In this document: positions 7,562-16,954 of the stretch, piece after piece
How positions within the stretch are numbered: position 1 is the first letter of the stretch
Layout: each line of letters starts with the position of its first letter
Origin: Clostridiales bacterium
Lineage (GTDB): Bacteria; Bacillota; Clostridia; Lachnospirales; UBA12420
NCBI GenBank assembly: GCA_003452395.1
Contig: DMOI01000052.1
Location: 1 to 33,300 of the forward strand
Length of the DNA: 33,300 nt
Reading direction: 5' to 3'
Notes under the pieces: generated by a model
Told to the model about the DNA's origin: nothing
Database searches by the model: none
What the model saw: the letters and a program-made list of their open reading frames with translations, nothing else
Program-made: the position numbers and the translations under genes

Positions 7562-9958
7562 TTACTCCACACCTCTAAAATAATGCCCCTTTGTATATCC
7601 CTTTCTCTTCATATCCTCAATATACGCATCTATCTTCCTTGATTTCTTCCCATTTATCAAAGCCTCACCATGCATTTGTATAATCTTTTTTGTGTTTTCA
7701 TAATCCTCATCTTTCAGGTTTATTCTATAATACTTCACGGTAAGCTTTGTTATTTTGTCAACATAGGGTAGTAAAAATATATCTTCACTATTATATAATA
7801 CATTTAAACATAAGTTACAATTCTTCTCGAGTTCAAATTCTACATTCATTTCATCCTTTAAATAATATGTGTTTTCCTGTTCAGCACATGCTACATTACC
7901 TTTTAAGTTTTTTACTATGCACTGTTCAATAACCATTACAGGCAATTTACCATATATCACTATCTCCTGGTTTTCTGACAGTAATCCTATTTCTGAAACA
8001 TTAAGCTCAGGTGATATTGTCACATTTTCTACACCTTGTTCTAACCAAAACCCTATAGATCGATTATTGTATAAATTCAAAGTATAGTCTATAACCTTTT
8101 TCTTTTTAGAATCCTTAGTAATTTCAAACTCGCCAAATGTCCTAATTAGATATCCATCTATATCTGATTTTTCTAGTTTATCATATATTTCTTTATAGAA
8201 TTTATCTGTATTTTTTTTCCTTAATATATGAGGAAGGGCTACATATATCTCTATATCCTTCTTACGAGCTAATTCTAATAATATTTTAATATCTTGTTTG
8301 AAATCAAATATGTCTATGTAAATCCTAGATACACCACTTTCAACTGCTGCTCTGAATTGTTCCAAAGATTTTACTAGTACTGTTATAGTCTTTTGTGAGT
8401 TGATGTGTGTTTTAGGCGAACACTTGGGTACGCACCCTACAATTGTTCTTCTACGGTTTTGTAATATTTCTTCTTCAAACTGACTTATTGCCTCACGCCT
8501 AAGTTCATTTATCTTTGAAATATTTATGTAAATATTTTCATCCATATCAAGCTCTATATTTTCCACTACAAACGGTGTATTACCTGCCTTAGATAACTGT
8601 TCTTTTATCTTCTCAAAACTCAAAGGGTTATTGTTTGCAACTTCTACAATATTTCCTTGTATGTTCACTATATGGTTTTCATCATATACTATTAGTTTCA
8701 TTAACTGGTTTTGTTTTAGTTCTGCTTTCATGCTTATTCTATGCTTTTTTATATCTTTTTTGTAAAATACTTTTAATTCATCTTCTAACTTTGAGTCATA
8801 AACTCTGTATGCTTTGGTTCCTATATCAATTTTAGTTTCTACATATTGCTTAAATATAGAGTTTGCGGTCACTGACTGTGCTAGTGTTCTACTAGTTTCT
8901 ATACCACTTTTCGATACAATATTAAGCCCATCACCTTTGGCCAGATTTATATTTGTTTTAATAATACAATCCTTATTATTCTCTTCATACCCAACTATTT
9001 GCCCTATAACCAAACCTTGATTTTTAGGACTTTCCATACTCATCATATCTTTCGACTTATCTGTCATATAATAACCATCCGAAAAGTTACCACGATTGAA
9101 AAGCTGTGCCAGCTTTTGTTTATCTTCTCTGACTTCTTGCTCTTTTATTTGTGCATTGTCGATGTATTTTCTATAAACTGAAGTAACACCTGCAACATAC
9201 TCAGGTTTTTTCATACGCCCTTCTATCTTAAACGAATTAATTTGTGCATCTACAAGTTCTGGCATGATATCTATTATACAAATATCTTTAAGGCTCAATA
9301 TATATTTATTCTTATTTTCAACAATACCTCCATTACAACCAAGCTCATACCTGCGTCTACAAGGTTGTGCACATCTACCGCGGTTTCCACTCCTGCCACC
9401 TATCATACTACTCATAAGACACTGCCCTGAATAGCTAATGCATAGAGCACCATGCACGAATGTCTCAATCTCTATATTTGTGTTTTCTTTTATATTCTTT
9501 ATCTCTTCTAGTGATAGTTCTCGACTTAGTACTACCCTATCAAACCCTAATCCTTCTAAAAACTGTACATCTTCTAAGCTATGTGCAGTCATTTGTGTAC
9601 TTGCATGTAGCTTTATTTCTGGAAAGTGCTTTTTTATAATTTTAGTTAGACCTATATCTTGGATAATGAGTGCAGTAATACCCAACTCGTACAGCTTTGA
9701 TATGAATTCTATAACTTCATCTATCTCTTTTTGCTTATACAAAGTATTCACCGTCACAAAAAGTTTGACATCCCTAAGCAAGCAATAATCAAGTGCCTCT
9801 TTTATTTCACAGATATCAAAATTATTTGCACTAGCACGTGCACTATATGATTTACCACCTATATATACCGAGTCCGCTCCAGCATTTACAGCCGCTTTAA
9901 GTGAGTCCATATCTCCCGCTGGCGCAAGCAATTCTGGTTTTTTAATAAATTTAGCCAT
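7562..9958 (-). CDS. U32 peptidase-family protein with DUF3656, probable RNA hydroxylation factor
   Basis: This long U32-family protein (798 residues) starts with PELLAPAGDMDSLKAAVNAGADSVYIGG, the family signature. It has the conserved cysteine region CISYSGQCLMSS followed by GGRSGNRGRCAQPCRR (about residues 172-203). Bacterial U32 proteins of this architecture include RlhA (23S rRNA C2501 hydroxylation) and TrhP (tRNA ho5U formation); true protease activity is doubtful for this branch. The DUF3656 collagenase-like domain occupies the middle. The ATG at 9958 has GGAGAG at proper distance; the TTG at 9964 is too close to it. Which RNA is modified cannot be read from the sequence. A short leader transcript with a terminator lies directly upstream. 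Confidence 0.85.
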   Translation of the reverse strand: MAKFIKKPELLAPAGDMDSLKAAVNAGADSVYIGGKSYSARASANNFDICEIKEALDYCLLRDVKLFVTVNTLYKQKEIDEVIEFISKLYELGITALIIQDIGLTKIIKKHFPEIKLHASTQMTAHSLEDVQFLEGLGFDRVVLSRELSLEEIKNIKENTNIEIETFVHGALCISYSGQCLMSSMIGGRSGNRGRCAQPCRRRYELGCNGGIVENKNKYILSLKDICIIDIMPELVDAQINSFKIEGRMKKPEYVAGVTSVYRKYIDNAQIKEQEVREDKQKLAQLFNRGNFSDGYYMTDKSKDMMSMESPKNQGLVIGQIVGYEENNKDCIIKTNINLAKGDGLNIVSKSGIETSRTLAQSVTANSIFKQYVETKIDIGTKAYRVYDSKLEDELKVFYKKDIKKHRISMKAELKQNQLMKLIVYDENHIVNIQGNIVEVANNNPLSFEKIKEQLSKAGNTPFVVENIELDMDENIYINISKINELRREAISQFEEEILQNRRRTIVGCVPKCSPKTHINSQKTITVLVKSLEQFRAAVESGVSRIYIDIFDFKQDIKILLELARKKDIEIYVALPHILRKKNTDKFYKEIYDKLEKSDIDGYLIRTFGEFEITKDSKKKKVIDYTLNLYNNRSIGFWLEQGVENVTISPELNVSEIGLLSENQEIVIYGKLPVMVIEQCIVKNLKGNVACAEQENTYYLKDEMNVEFELEKNCNLCLNVLYNSEDIFLLPYVDKITKLTVKYYRINLKDEDYENTKKIIQMHGEALINGKKSRKIDAYIEDMKRKGYTKGHYFRGVE

Positions 9959-10026
9959 TGTCAACTCTCCTTTTAATTCTAATCCATCTGTTTTTTACAA
10001 AACATAAGAAACTTTTTAATCTATGC

Positions 10027-10064
10027 AAAGAAGCGAATCACATTTGCTTGTGGTCCGCTTCTTT
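10027..10064 (-). terminator. Intrinsic terminator between the chemoreceptor and the U32 gene
   Basis: The stem AAAGAAGCG/CGCTTCTTT (10027-10035 with 10056-10064) has an inner CACA/TGTG pairing. It ends both the chemoreceptor transcript and the short RNA started at 10135-10163. It lies within the leader region of the U32 gene, so it could act as an attenuator. Confidence 0.65.
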
Positions 10065-10116
10065 ATATTTTAGCTTCCTCATCTATCATCTTTTGTTCTC
10101 TCCCTTTAAAGCGCAT
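10063..10116 (-). CDS. Possible 17-residue leader peptide upstream of the U32 gene
   Basis: The frame MRFKGREQKMIDEEAKI begins 12 nt after the predicted start of the promoter at 10135-10163. Its stop codon abuts the terminator stem. A shorter alternative start (ATG at 10089, MIDEEAKI) has the better SD, GGGAGAG. The placement resembles attenuation peptides, but no run of a regulatory amino acid is present, so translation is uncertain. Confidence 0.25.
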   Translation of the reverse strand: MRFKGREQKMIDEEAKI

Positions 10117-10134
10117 TTATATTTTCATACCCTA

Positions 10135-10163
10135 ATTATATCCTGATTCTTTACATTCGTCAA
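10135..10163 (-). promoter_or_regulatory. Strong promoter for a short leader RNA before the U32 gene
   Basis: TTGACG (10158-10163), a 17-base spacer and TATAAT (10135-10140), with a predicted start near 10128. The stretch GATATAATTAGGGTATGAA nearly repeats that at 33106-33134 (GATATAATTAAGGTATGAA). Confidence 0.65.
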
Positions 10164-10178
10164 GTATATGATTTACGT

Positions 10179-11669
10179 TTATTTTTTTGCAATTAATATT
10201 AAGTTATTAGTCATTTCTCTTATATTATCTATTGATTTTGTTAGATTGATTATGTTATCATTTTGTTCTTCTATGTTTGCAAGTATCTGTTCTGTTGTTG
10301 CTGTGTGTTCTTCTGAAATAGCAGACATATTTTCAAGTTGCTCTCTAATCTTATCAAAGGTCATAGTTGTTTTCTCTATCATCTTATATTCCTTATCAAT
10401 CTCTTTATTTATATTTTCAAATTCATGATTAACTTCTTGAAATACTTCTCTTACTTGAACCACAATTTCTTTTCCCTTTATTACAGAATCTTCACCAATT
10501 TTTATTTTTTCTGATGTATCATTTGTATACTTATTTATTTCGGATATTATTTGATGTATTTCATATATAATCTTAGAACTTTGATCCGCTAGTTTCCTAA
10601 TTGCTTCAGCAACAACTGCAAATCCTTTTCCTGCCTCTCCAGCCCTAGCTGCTTCAATAGCGGCATTAAGAGATAATATATTTGTTTCTTCATCTATTTT
10701 ATTGATTCCATCTATTGAATTATTTATTATGATCATTTTTTCCTGTAATACACCTACTGTAATAACAACTGATTTTACCGAATCTCCTATGTTATTCATT
10801 TGATTAATCATATTCACCATTTTTTCCTGACTTATATTTATTTTGCCACTCATTATATTAGAGCTTTCTCTAACTTTTGTAGAAACATCTTTCGTAACAT
10901 TTATCGATGTATCTGCATCCTGCATCATTTGATTTATATTAGTTATACCTATGGCCTCTTCTTCTATCCCTTTTGCTATTTGCTCCACAGATTGAGTTAT
11001 GCTATTACTCGTTGTTCTTGTAACATTAAGACTTTTTGCGTATACTTCTATATTTTGTCCTAGAACTTCACTTGTATCCTCTACAGTTTTTAATGTGTCT
11101 TTCATTTTAACTGAAAGATTGTTCACTTCTTTTAATTGATCCTTACTATATTCTACATATCCTTTACCCCATTTATTCGATAAGGCCAAGAAGGAACCAA
11201 TAAGAATATTCATTAATATTACTGCGAAAATGCCTGAATTAACATATTCTTCTTTCATAAATCCCCATGCATTCTCTCTTGAATAAATATGTAATAATAT
11301 CTGCATAACACATATTACCCCTGTAACTATTACTGTAATTCTTCTATTAAAGTATAATGAAGCAATTGCCATGCATCCAAATCCTAAAAGGTATGTAACA
11401 ATTGTGGCACCATCTGCATATGATTTTATAATACTGCCCATAGCAGGAATCAAACATAAAATAATTCCCTTGAGTTCATCATTTATTTTTAAAAAGTATA
11501 ATCCTGTAACTATTGCAACAACGGTTGCTGATGCTAACATTACATAAAAACCATGTTGATTAAAATTGGTAATCAAACCGATAGTAGATATTATCATTGA
11601 TCCTACCCACAAGCAAAGCAATACAAACTTATGTATTCTAGCTATGTCATAACTTTTACAACTTATCAT
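10179..11669 (-). CDS. Methyl-accepting chemotaxis protein with a six-TM membrane sensor region
   Basis: This is a chemoreceptor-type signalling protein of 496 residues. Six hydrophobic segments occupy about 13-33, 37-58, 67-84, 87-105, 108-128 and 140-162, with no sizeable extracellular domain and no obvious HAMP domain. A coiled-coil signalling domain follows. The conserved hairpin tip is present (about 330-365: ETNILSLNAAIEAARAG, then GKGFAVVAEAIRKLADQS), which would contact CheA and CheW. The signal is therefore probably sensed in or near the membrane. The SD AGGAGG precedes the ATG by 11 bases. Promoter 11710-11738 overlaps the end of ligA; a terminator lies at 10027-10064. Confidence 0.9.
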   Translation of the reverse strand: MISCKSYDIARIHKFVLLCLWVGSMIISTIGLITNFNQHGFYVMLASATVVAIVTGLYFLKINDELKGIILCLIPAMGSIIKSYADGATIVTYLLGFGCMAIASLYFNRRITVIVTGVICVMQILLHIYSRENAWGFMKEEYVNSGIFAVILMNILIGSFLALSNKWGKGYVEYSKDQLKEVNNLSVKMKDTLKTVEDTSEVLGQNIEVYAKSLNVTRTTSNSITQSVEQIAKGIEEEAIGITNINQMMQDADTSINVTKDVSTKVRESSNIMSGKINISQEKMVNMINQMNNIGDSVKSVVITVGVLQEKMIIINNSIDGINKIDEETNILSLNAAIEAARAGEAGKGFAVVAEAIRKLADQSSKIIYEIHQIISEINKYTNDTSEKIKIGEDSVIKGKEIVVQVREVFQEVNHEFENINKEIDKEYKMIEKTTMTFDKIREQLENMSAISEEHTATTEQILANIEEQNDNIINLTKSIDNIREMTNNLILIAKK

Positions 11670-11709
11670 ATAATATCATACCTCCTGAATAAAATTCAAC
11701 CTCAATATC

Positions 11710-11738
11710 ATTATATACTGTTTTTTGCTTTTTTTCAA
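11710..11738 (-). promoter_or_regulatory. Promoter of the chemoreceptor gene
   Basis: TTGAAA (11733-11738), a 17-base spacer and TATAAT (11710-11715). The -35 element overlaps the last codons of ligA. Confidence 0.6.
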
Positions 11739-13693
11739 CATTTTTCAACATTTTTTTCACTTATTTGCATAAATTTTTCCTCATCTATTATCCTCACGCC
11801 CAGTTTCTTAGCTGTTTTGTTTTTACTTGAGCTAGAGTTTACATCGTTGTTTATTAAATAGCTTGTATTACTGGTAACACTACTCGTTACTTTACCACCA
11901 TTTTTTTCTATAAAATCTTTTAACTCGTCTCTGTTTTTAAACTTTGTAACTTCCCCTGTAATAACAAATATCAATCCTTTTAGTTTCTGCTCGTCGCTTA
12001 CTTCTTCTTTTTCTAATATTAGATAACTCATAATTTCATTTATTCTATCTCTATTTTTACTGTTTTCAAAATAGTTAACTATCGATTCGGCTATTTTTGC
12101 ACCAAAACCCTCTATCGTAATTAGTTCTTCTTTCGTGGCATTCATTATTTCATTAATATCGTTTTTATAATGTTTGCATAGACTTTTTGACGTTGAAAAG
12201 CCTACATTACTTATTCCTAATGCATTTATAAAATTAGCAAGCTTTATATTTTTAGATTTATCTATCGCCTTTATCAAATTTTCATAAGACTTTTCACCTA
12301 AGCCTTCCATATTTGTAATTATATCTTTGTACTCATTTATTCTATATATGTCCGCTATGTCTTTTATTATCTCTTTATCTATCAGCTTTTCTATTGTAGC
12401 CTCAGATAGTCCCTCTATGTTAGTTGCATTCCTTGATACATAATGACCTAAGACTCTTAATATCTTTGCACTACAATTAGGATTAGTACAGTATAAAGCC
12501 TTGGTGTCATATACTTTCCGAATCTCAACTTCCGCACCACAAGCATTACAATGACTTGGTAATATATACGTATTGCTACGTGTAAGATTATCAGCTATCT
12601 GCGGTATTATCATGTTTGCTTTATATACCTCTACCGTATCCCCTATACCCAGCTCTAATGACTCGATTATGCTGACATTATGTAGACTTGCCTGCTTCAC
12701 TGTAGTTCCTTCTATCTCGACTGGCTCAAAAACTGCTACTGGATTAATAAGTCCAGTCCTTGAGGTATTCCATATGATATCTTCTATTTTGCTCTCTTTT
12801 ATTTCATCGGTCCATTTAAAAGCCATCGAGTGTCTTGGAAATTTTGCCGTTTCTCCTAAAGAATTCGAATACGATATACTATCGAATGTGAGAACCAAAC
12901 CATCAGATGGTATGTCCCTTTTATCTATACTATCTTTAAATTTATTTATAATTGATTCTAAATTGAATTTATTTACTTTATAATACTCAACAACCTGAAA
13001 TCCTTGATTTCTTAACCATTCAAATTGGTTTGATTTTTTATCTTCAAAGTCTACCCCATCAGCTTCAATAATTGCAAAAACATAAAGATTAATATTTCTT
13101 TTCGCCGTTATTTCATTATTTAGTTGCCTAACACTTCCGCTACAAAGATTACGAGGATTTTTGTACTGTTCTTCTATCTGCAACACTTCATTTATTTTCT
13201 CAAAGTCCGAGTACCTTATAACCGCCTCGCCCCTTATTACAAGTTTATCCTTATAAGCTATATGTCTTGGTAAGTTTTTAAATACTTTCGCATTATTAGT
13301 AACGACTTCCCCTATCTCTCCATTACCACGAGTTACAGCTTGCACTAGCTCTCCATTTTCATAAGTAAGTATTATTGTGAGTCCGTCTAGCTTAAAAGAA
13401 AGTAACCCATCCTTTTCCCCTATCCATTCCACTAGCTTGTCTACTTCCTTAGTTTTGTCTAAAGACAGCATCTTGGTTTTATGCTGCATTTTAGGGAGAT
13501 TACTAACCACATCATACTCAACCCTCTGAGTAGGACTGTCTGTAAGTACTGTACCCGTCTGCCTTTCTAGTTCTAGCAGCTCATCATAAAGCTTATCATA
13601 CTCGAGATTCGACATTATCTCCTTAGACTCTTGATAGTAAGCGTGTACTGCTTTATTTAGAATCTCTACAAGTTCCTTTATACGGTTTATCAT
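11735..13693 (-). CDS. ligA: NAD-dependent DNA ligase LigA
   Basis: LigA seals nicks with NAD+ during replication and repair. The 652-residue protein has the Ia domain (about 1-60), the adenylation domain with nucleophile K101 in KLDG (101-104), the OB fold, a C4 zinc finger (CNACG then CTNPNCSAK), helix-hairpin-helix repeats and a C-terminal BRCT domain (about 570-650). The motif after the nucleophile reads TRGNGEIGEVVTNNAKVF where classical enzymes have TRGDGxxGEDVTxNxRT, a variant I associate with Clostridia such as Lachnospiraceae. The ATG at 13693 is preferred over 13705 because GGAGGT lies between them. A second, classical LigA elsewhere in the genome is possible. Confidence 0.93.
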   Translation of the reverse strand: MINRIKELVEILNKAVHAYYQESKEIMSNLEYDKLYDELLELERQTGTVLTDSPTQRVEYDVVSNLPKMQHKTKMLSLDKTKEVDKLVEWIGEKDGLLSFKLDGLTIILTYENGELVQAVTRGNGEIGEVVTNNAKVFKNLPRHIAYKDKLVIRGEAVIRYSDFEKINEVLQIEEQYKNPRNLCSGSVRQLNNEITAKRNINLYVFAIIEADGVDFEDKKSNQFEWLRNQGFQVVEYYKVNKFNLESIINKFKDSIDKRDIPSDGLVLTFDSISYSNSLGETAKFPRHSMAFKWTDEIKESKIEDIIWNTSRTGLINPVAVFEPVEIEGTTVKQASLHNVSIIESLELGIGDTVEVYKANMIIPQIADNLTRSNTYILPSHCNACGAEVEIRKVYDTKALYCTNPNCSAKILRVLGHYVSRNATNIEGLSEATIEKLIDKEIIKDIADIYRINEYKDIITNMEGLGEKSYENLIKAIDKSKNIKLANFINALGISNVGFSTSKSLCKHYKNDINEIMNATKEELITIEGFGAKIAESIVNYFENSKNRDRINEIMSYLILEKEEVSDEQKLKGLIFVITGEVTKFKNRDELKDFIEKNGGKVTSSVTSNTSYLINNDVNSSSSKNKTAKKLGVRIIDEEKFMQISEKNVEKC

Positions 13694-13744
13694 AATAACC
13701 TCCATTTATCGGACATTAGTGACGGTTCTTTATGTCTCGCTTTT

Positions 13745-16597
13745 TCAAATCCGAATTATATTATCAAACAATTCCTTATTATTCATTATTATTTCCTCAC
13801 TACCTGCTACACATATTTTACTATTTTCCAAGATAACTTCTATCATGTCTGCAAATTTGCTGATATCCTCTATTGTTATATTTGCTATTTCTTTCGCTTC
13901 TTTCTCTAAAACTTCATATTTTATTTTTTTCATATGTCTTTGAATAGCCTTGTCCCCTCTTCCCTGTGGAGTGTACCTACTCTTTTTAAATTGTCTAATT
14001 ATATATCTATCTAATTCTTTTTGGGTTAATGCTATGTTTTTTAAAAAGTCAGTTGTTCCGTCAAAAGCCTTAAGCGTTTCTGTTAAGTTAATTCCTTTAT
14101 CAGACAGAAATGTTACATTTCCATCCGATGTAATTTCTATTCTAACTTCATATGTTCCGTTCTTTTCTCTCACTTCTTTCCAAAGATATTCTTTATTTAT
14201 AATATCTTCAAGAATATCCATCTTTGCGTTATACTCATACCCTAATTGCATATAGTTGCATCCTTTTACTACAGCTACATTATTGCTCATTAATATAATT
14301 GCCTCATTACCACTAGTTTCATTGAACTTGCAAATTACGTTTTCGTATTTTCTACTCGGAAGCTGATCTATAAATTTTTTTATACACTTTTCAATTTTAG
14401 AATATATCTTTTCTTCACATGTTATTCCTATTATAAGTTTCTCTTTATTAAATACTATTTTTTGTATGTATCTTATATCTTCTATTAATTTATCGTATTT
14501 ATTACTAAAATTATTATTTAATTCTAATATATCATTATAGTAATCTATTCCTGTCATCTTATCCCAATATTTATATGTGCTAGTAAAGCCTTTAAGAAGT
14601 CTGTTTTGGACTATCCATGCAGGATTATTATTTATACTTCTATATGTGTTCACACAAATAGTGTTTACTATATGTTTAATCAAATCTTTATCATCTAGTT
14701 TTATATTTTGGGTAATCTCCATAAACAAACTAAGCATATCGTCCATATTTTGCTCTAGTCCACTACTTTGATATACAAATTTATAATTTGCATAATCACA
14801 AATTCTATCCATGTTGAAGTTTCCAATATATCTCCTGCTAATTCCCGACTTAATATTTCCTATATTGTCTAGCTCTTTTTGAGTATAATTTATAGTTCCC
14901 ATTTCATATGAAATTTCTTTAAAAACATGCAACGCAATTAGTTTATCTTGCTCTAAATTCATAATATCAAAGTTTAAGTTATAATACACTATTTCTCCTG
15001 TATTATCTGGGTGAAATAATAGTTGTACTCCTTTATACTCGTCTTCTATTAATTCAAAATCTACAGGGTTTAAATCAACATCAGATATCTTCACACTAGG
15101 AATGCATATATCCGGTTTTTCTACTATTTCTTGTTTATAAGTTCTAAATTCTTCTATATCTTTTTTAATATCCTTTACTCTTTCATCTGAAAGCTTAGTC
15201 TTTACTCCAAAGAGTTTGTTTATTTCAGTTTTTCGGGGCTTATATACTAATTTTACATTATTTTCATTATTAAGAAAGTAATTTTTTATTCCGTTTTCTA
15301 TAAATCCATTATTAAGTTCATTTTTTATACTCTTACGCATTTTTTCTTCTAGCTTTATGCTCTCAAATGGCGATTTACCATAAAGCCAACTATGTATTAT
15401 ATTATAAAAATAATGATAACCAATCATATTATTTTTATTATTCTTCTCATTAAACTTAACCCTTGCTGAAAAAACTTCTGTTACTTTTTTTGCTATACCA
15501 TTTTTACTTACGTCTATTAATGTATCTTGTATCAAATCAAAAAAGCATTCCCCTTTCGCTTCATCTATGTTGTTTAACATAAACATATTAATAGATTGAT
15601 TATATGATACTTCTTCCACTCGTGAGTTGTAATATATATCTTTTTTTCTTAACTCCTCCATAATTGGAGAACCACCATAGTAGTATAAAAAAGCATTTAT
15701 TATATTTAAATCGTAATTTGTTTTACAAGTACTTTCTTTTATTAAGTAACTTAAACTATAATAATTTTTATCTTTAACATCATCGTTAGTTGGATAGTAA
15801 AACTCCTGGGTTCCTCTTATAATTATATCTCCTTGAAGATTAATTCCGTCATTTATTATTCTTTTTGTATAATGTTTTAAATATTCATTATCAAAAAATA
15901 TCAATTCATCTAGAATACTCTCTTTTCCAGATAGGAATATGTACATATTAGATGGATGATAATATTTCTTATGAAGTTTTAATATATCGTTATTTGTAGC
16001 TTTTACTATATCTTCTGGTTTTCCACCTGATATATATTTGTAATTAGTCTCCCCTAAGCATAATTCTCGTATTTTTCTTTCTACTAAATAAGATGGATTT
16101 ATTGCAATATCTTTCATCTCATTATAAACTATACCATTATACGCAATATTTCCGTTATTATCTAAATCATATCTCCAACCTTCTTGTTTAAATATTCTTT
16201 CATTATTATATATAATCGGATAAAAAATTGTGTCCATACATACATCTAATATATTATGAAAGTCTTTTTTATTCATACTTGAAAAAGCATATCTTGTCTT
16301 ATCTAGATAAGTCCATGCTCCTAGACTAGTGTTTAGTGATGACTTCATCAATTCGTTAAATAAACCTTTTATCGGATACTTCCTTGATCCTTCAAGAATA
16401 CAATGCTCTAGTATGTGTGTCAATCCCTTGTTATTTCTCGGTAAAGTTTTAAAATTTATAGAACAATAGCTCTCAGCATCATCGCTTTTTATATACACAA
16501 ATTTAGCACCTGATTTTACATGTTCAAAATGGTATCCCGTTACTTCATAATCCTCTAAATATTCCTCTTCTATCATCTTAAATCCATTCGGCAGCAT
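13745..16597 (-). CDS. M16C zinc metalloprotease, presequence protease (PreP) type
   Basis: This is a single-chain M16 peptidase of 950 residues, the usual PreP length. The inverted zinc motif HILEH lies at 61-65 (H61, E64, H65). It is followed by the family stretch GSRKYPIKGLFNELMKSSLNT and, near residue 155, IVYNEMKD, which supplies the third zinc ligand. These enzymes enclose and degrade unfolded peptides in a two-lobe chamber. There is no signal peptide, so it should act in the cytoplasm. The SD GAGAGAGG precedes the ATG. Its own promoter lies at 16638-16666. The gap to ligA is about 50 bp, so ligA may be co-transcribed. Confidence 0.93.
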   Translation of the reverse strand: MLPNGFKMIEEEYLEDYEVTGYHFEHVKSGAKFVYIKSDDAESYCSINFKTLPRNNKGLTHILEHCILEGSRKYPIKGLFNELMKSSLNTSLGAWTYLDKTRYAFSSMNKKDFHNILDVCMDTIFYPIIYNNERIFKQEGWRYDLDNNGNIAYNGIVYNEMKDIAINPSYLVERKIRELCLGETNYKYISGGKPEDIVKATNNDILKLHKKYYHPSNMYIFLSGKESILDELIFFDNEYLKHYTKRIINDGINLQGDIIIRGTQEFYYPTNDDVKDKNYYSLSYLIKESTCKTNYDLNIINAFLYYYGGSPIMEELRKKDIYYNSRVEEVSYNQSINMFMLNNIDEAKGECFFDLIQDTLIDVSKNGIAKKVTEVFSARVKFNEKNNKNNMIGYHYFYNIIHSWLYGKSPFESIKLEEKMRKSIKNELNNGFIENGIKNYFLNNENNVKLVYKPRKTEINKLFGVKTKLSDERVKDIKKDIEEFRTYKQEIVEKPDICIPSVKISDVDLNPVDFELIEDEYKGVQLLFHPDNTGEIVYYNLNFDIMNLEQDKLIALHVFKEISYEMGTINYTQKELDNIGNIKSGISRRYIGNFNMDRICDYANYKFVYQSSGLEQNMDDMLSLFMEITQNIKLDDKDLIKHIVNTICVNTYRSINNNPAWIVQNRLLKGFTSTYKYWDKMTGIDYYNDILELNNNFSNKYDKLIEDIRYIQKIVFNKEKLIIGITCEEKIYSKIEKCIKKFIDQLPSRKYENVICKFNETSGNEAIILMSNNVAVVKGCNYMQLGYEYNAKMDILEDIINKEYLWKEVREKNGTYEVRIEITSDGNVTFLSDKGINLTETLKAFDGTTDFLKNIALTQKELDRYIIRQFKKSRYTPQGRGDKAIQRHMKKIKYEVLEKEAKEIANITIEDISKFADMIEVILENSKICVAGSEEIIMNNKELFDNIIRI

Positions 16598-16637
16598 ATA
16601 TATTACATCCTCTCTCTTGTTGTTTTTATTTATACAA

Positions 16638-16666
16638 ATTATAACATATTGTTTTCTTTACTGCAA
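16638..16666 (-). promoter_or_regulatory. Promoter of the M16C protease gene
   Basis: TATAAT (16638-16643) is preceded by TGT, forming an extended -10. A weak -35, TTGCAG (16661-16666), lies at 17 bases. It is 40 bp upstream of the start codon. Confidence 0.5.
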
Positions 16667-16734
16667 CATATAACATAAAAAGAAAGCATTTATGCTAACA
16701 TGCTTTTAGTGTTAAAACTTAATTTATTACTAAG

Positions 16735-16887
16735 GGGTCGGTTCCTTCTTTCTAGGAACTGTCCCCATTAAAAAACAAATTTAGTAAAAGATATTAAACT
16801 TATTTATAAATATAAACCTGAAATGTAAAAAGGTTACTAATTTGAGGTTTATAAAAGGGACAGTTCCTAAAAAGAAGGAACCGACCC
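16735..16887. mobile_element. 153-bp MITE with 31-bp terminal inverted repeats
   Basis: The left end (16735-16765) starts GGGTCGGTTCCTTC and ends GGAACTGTCCC; the right end (16857-16887) is its inverted copy with one mismatch. A second, inner inverted repeat (AAACCTGAAAT/ATTTGAGGTTT) lies in the middle. There is no transposase inside. The GGGACAGTTCC motif resembles the hairpins associated with IS200/TnpA-REP-type transposases. It lies between trxB and the M16C gene and leaves both intact. Confidence 0.75.
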
Positions 16888-16925
16888 TGAAAGACACTCC
16901 ATCTCACTTAACCCTTATCTCAACT

Positions 16926-16953
16926 CTCTAACTCCCCCTTCGCAGGGGGAGGA
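16926..16953. repeat. Half copy of the GC-rich repeat seen at 2764-2844
   Basis: The stretch CTCTAACTCCCCCTTCGCAG followed by GGGGAGGA matches the left arm at 2772-2799 almost exactly. It folds as CTCCCCC/GGGGGAG and sits directly at the end of the thioredoxin reductase gene, with no U-run. Confidence 0.65.
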
Positions 16954-16954
16954 T

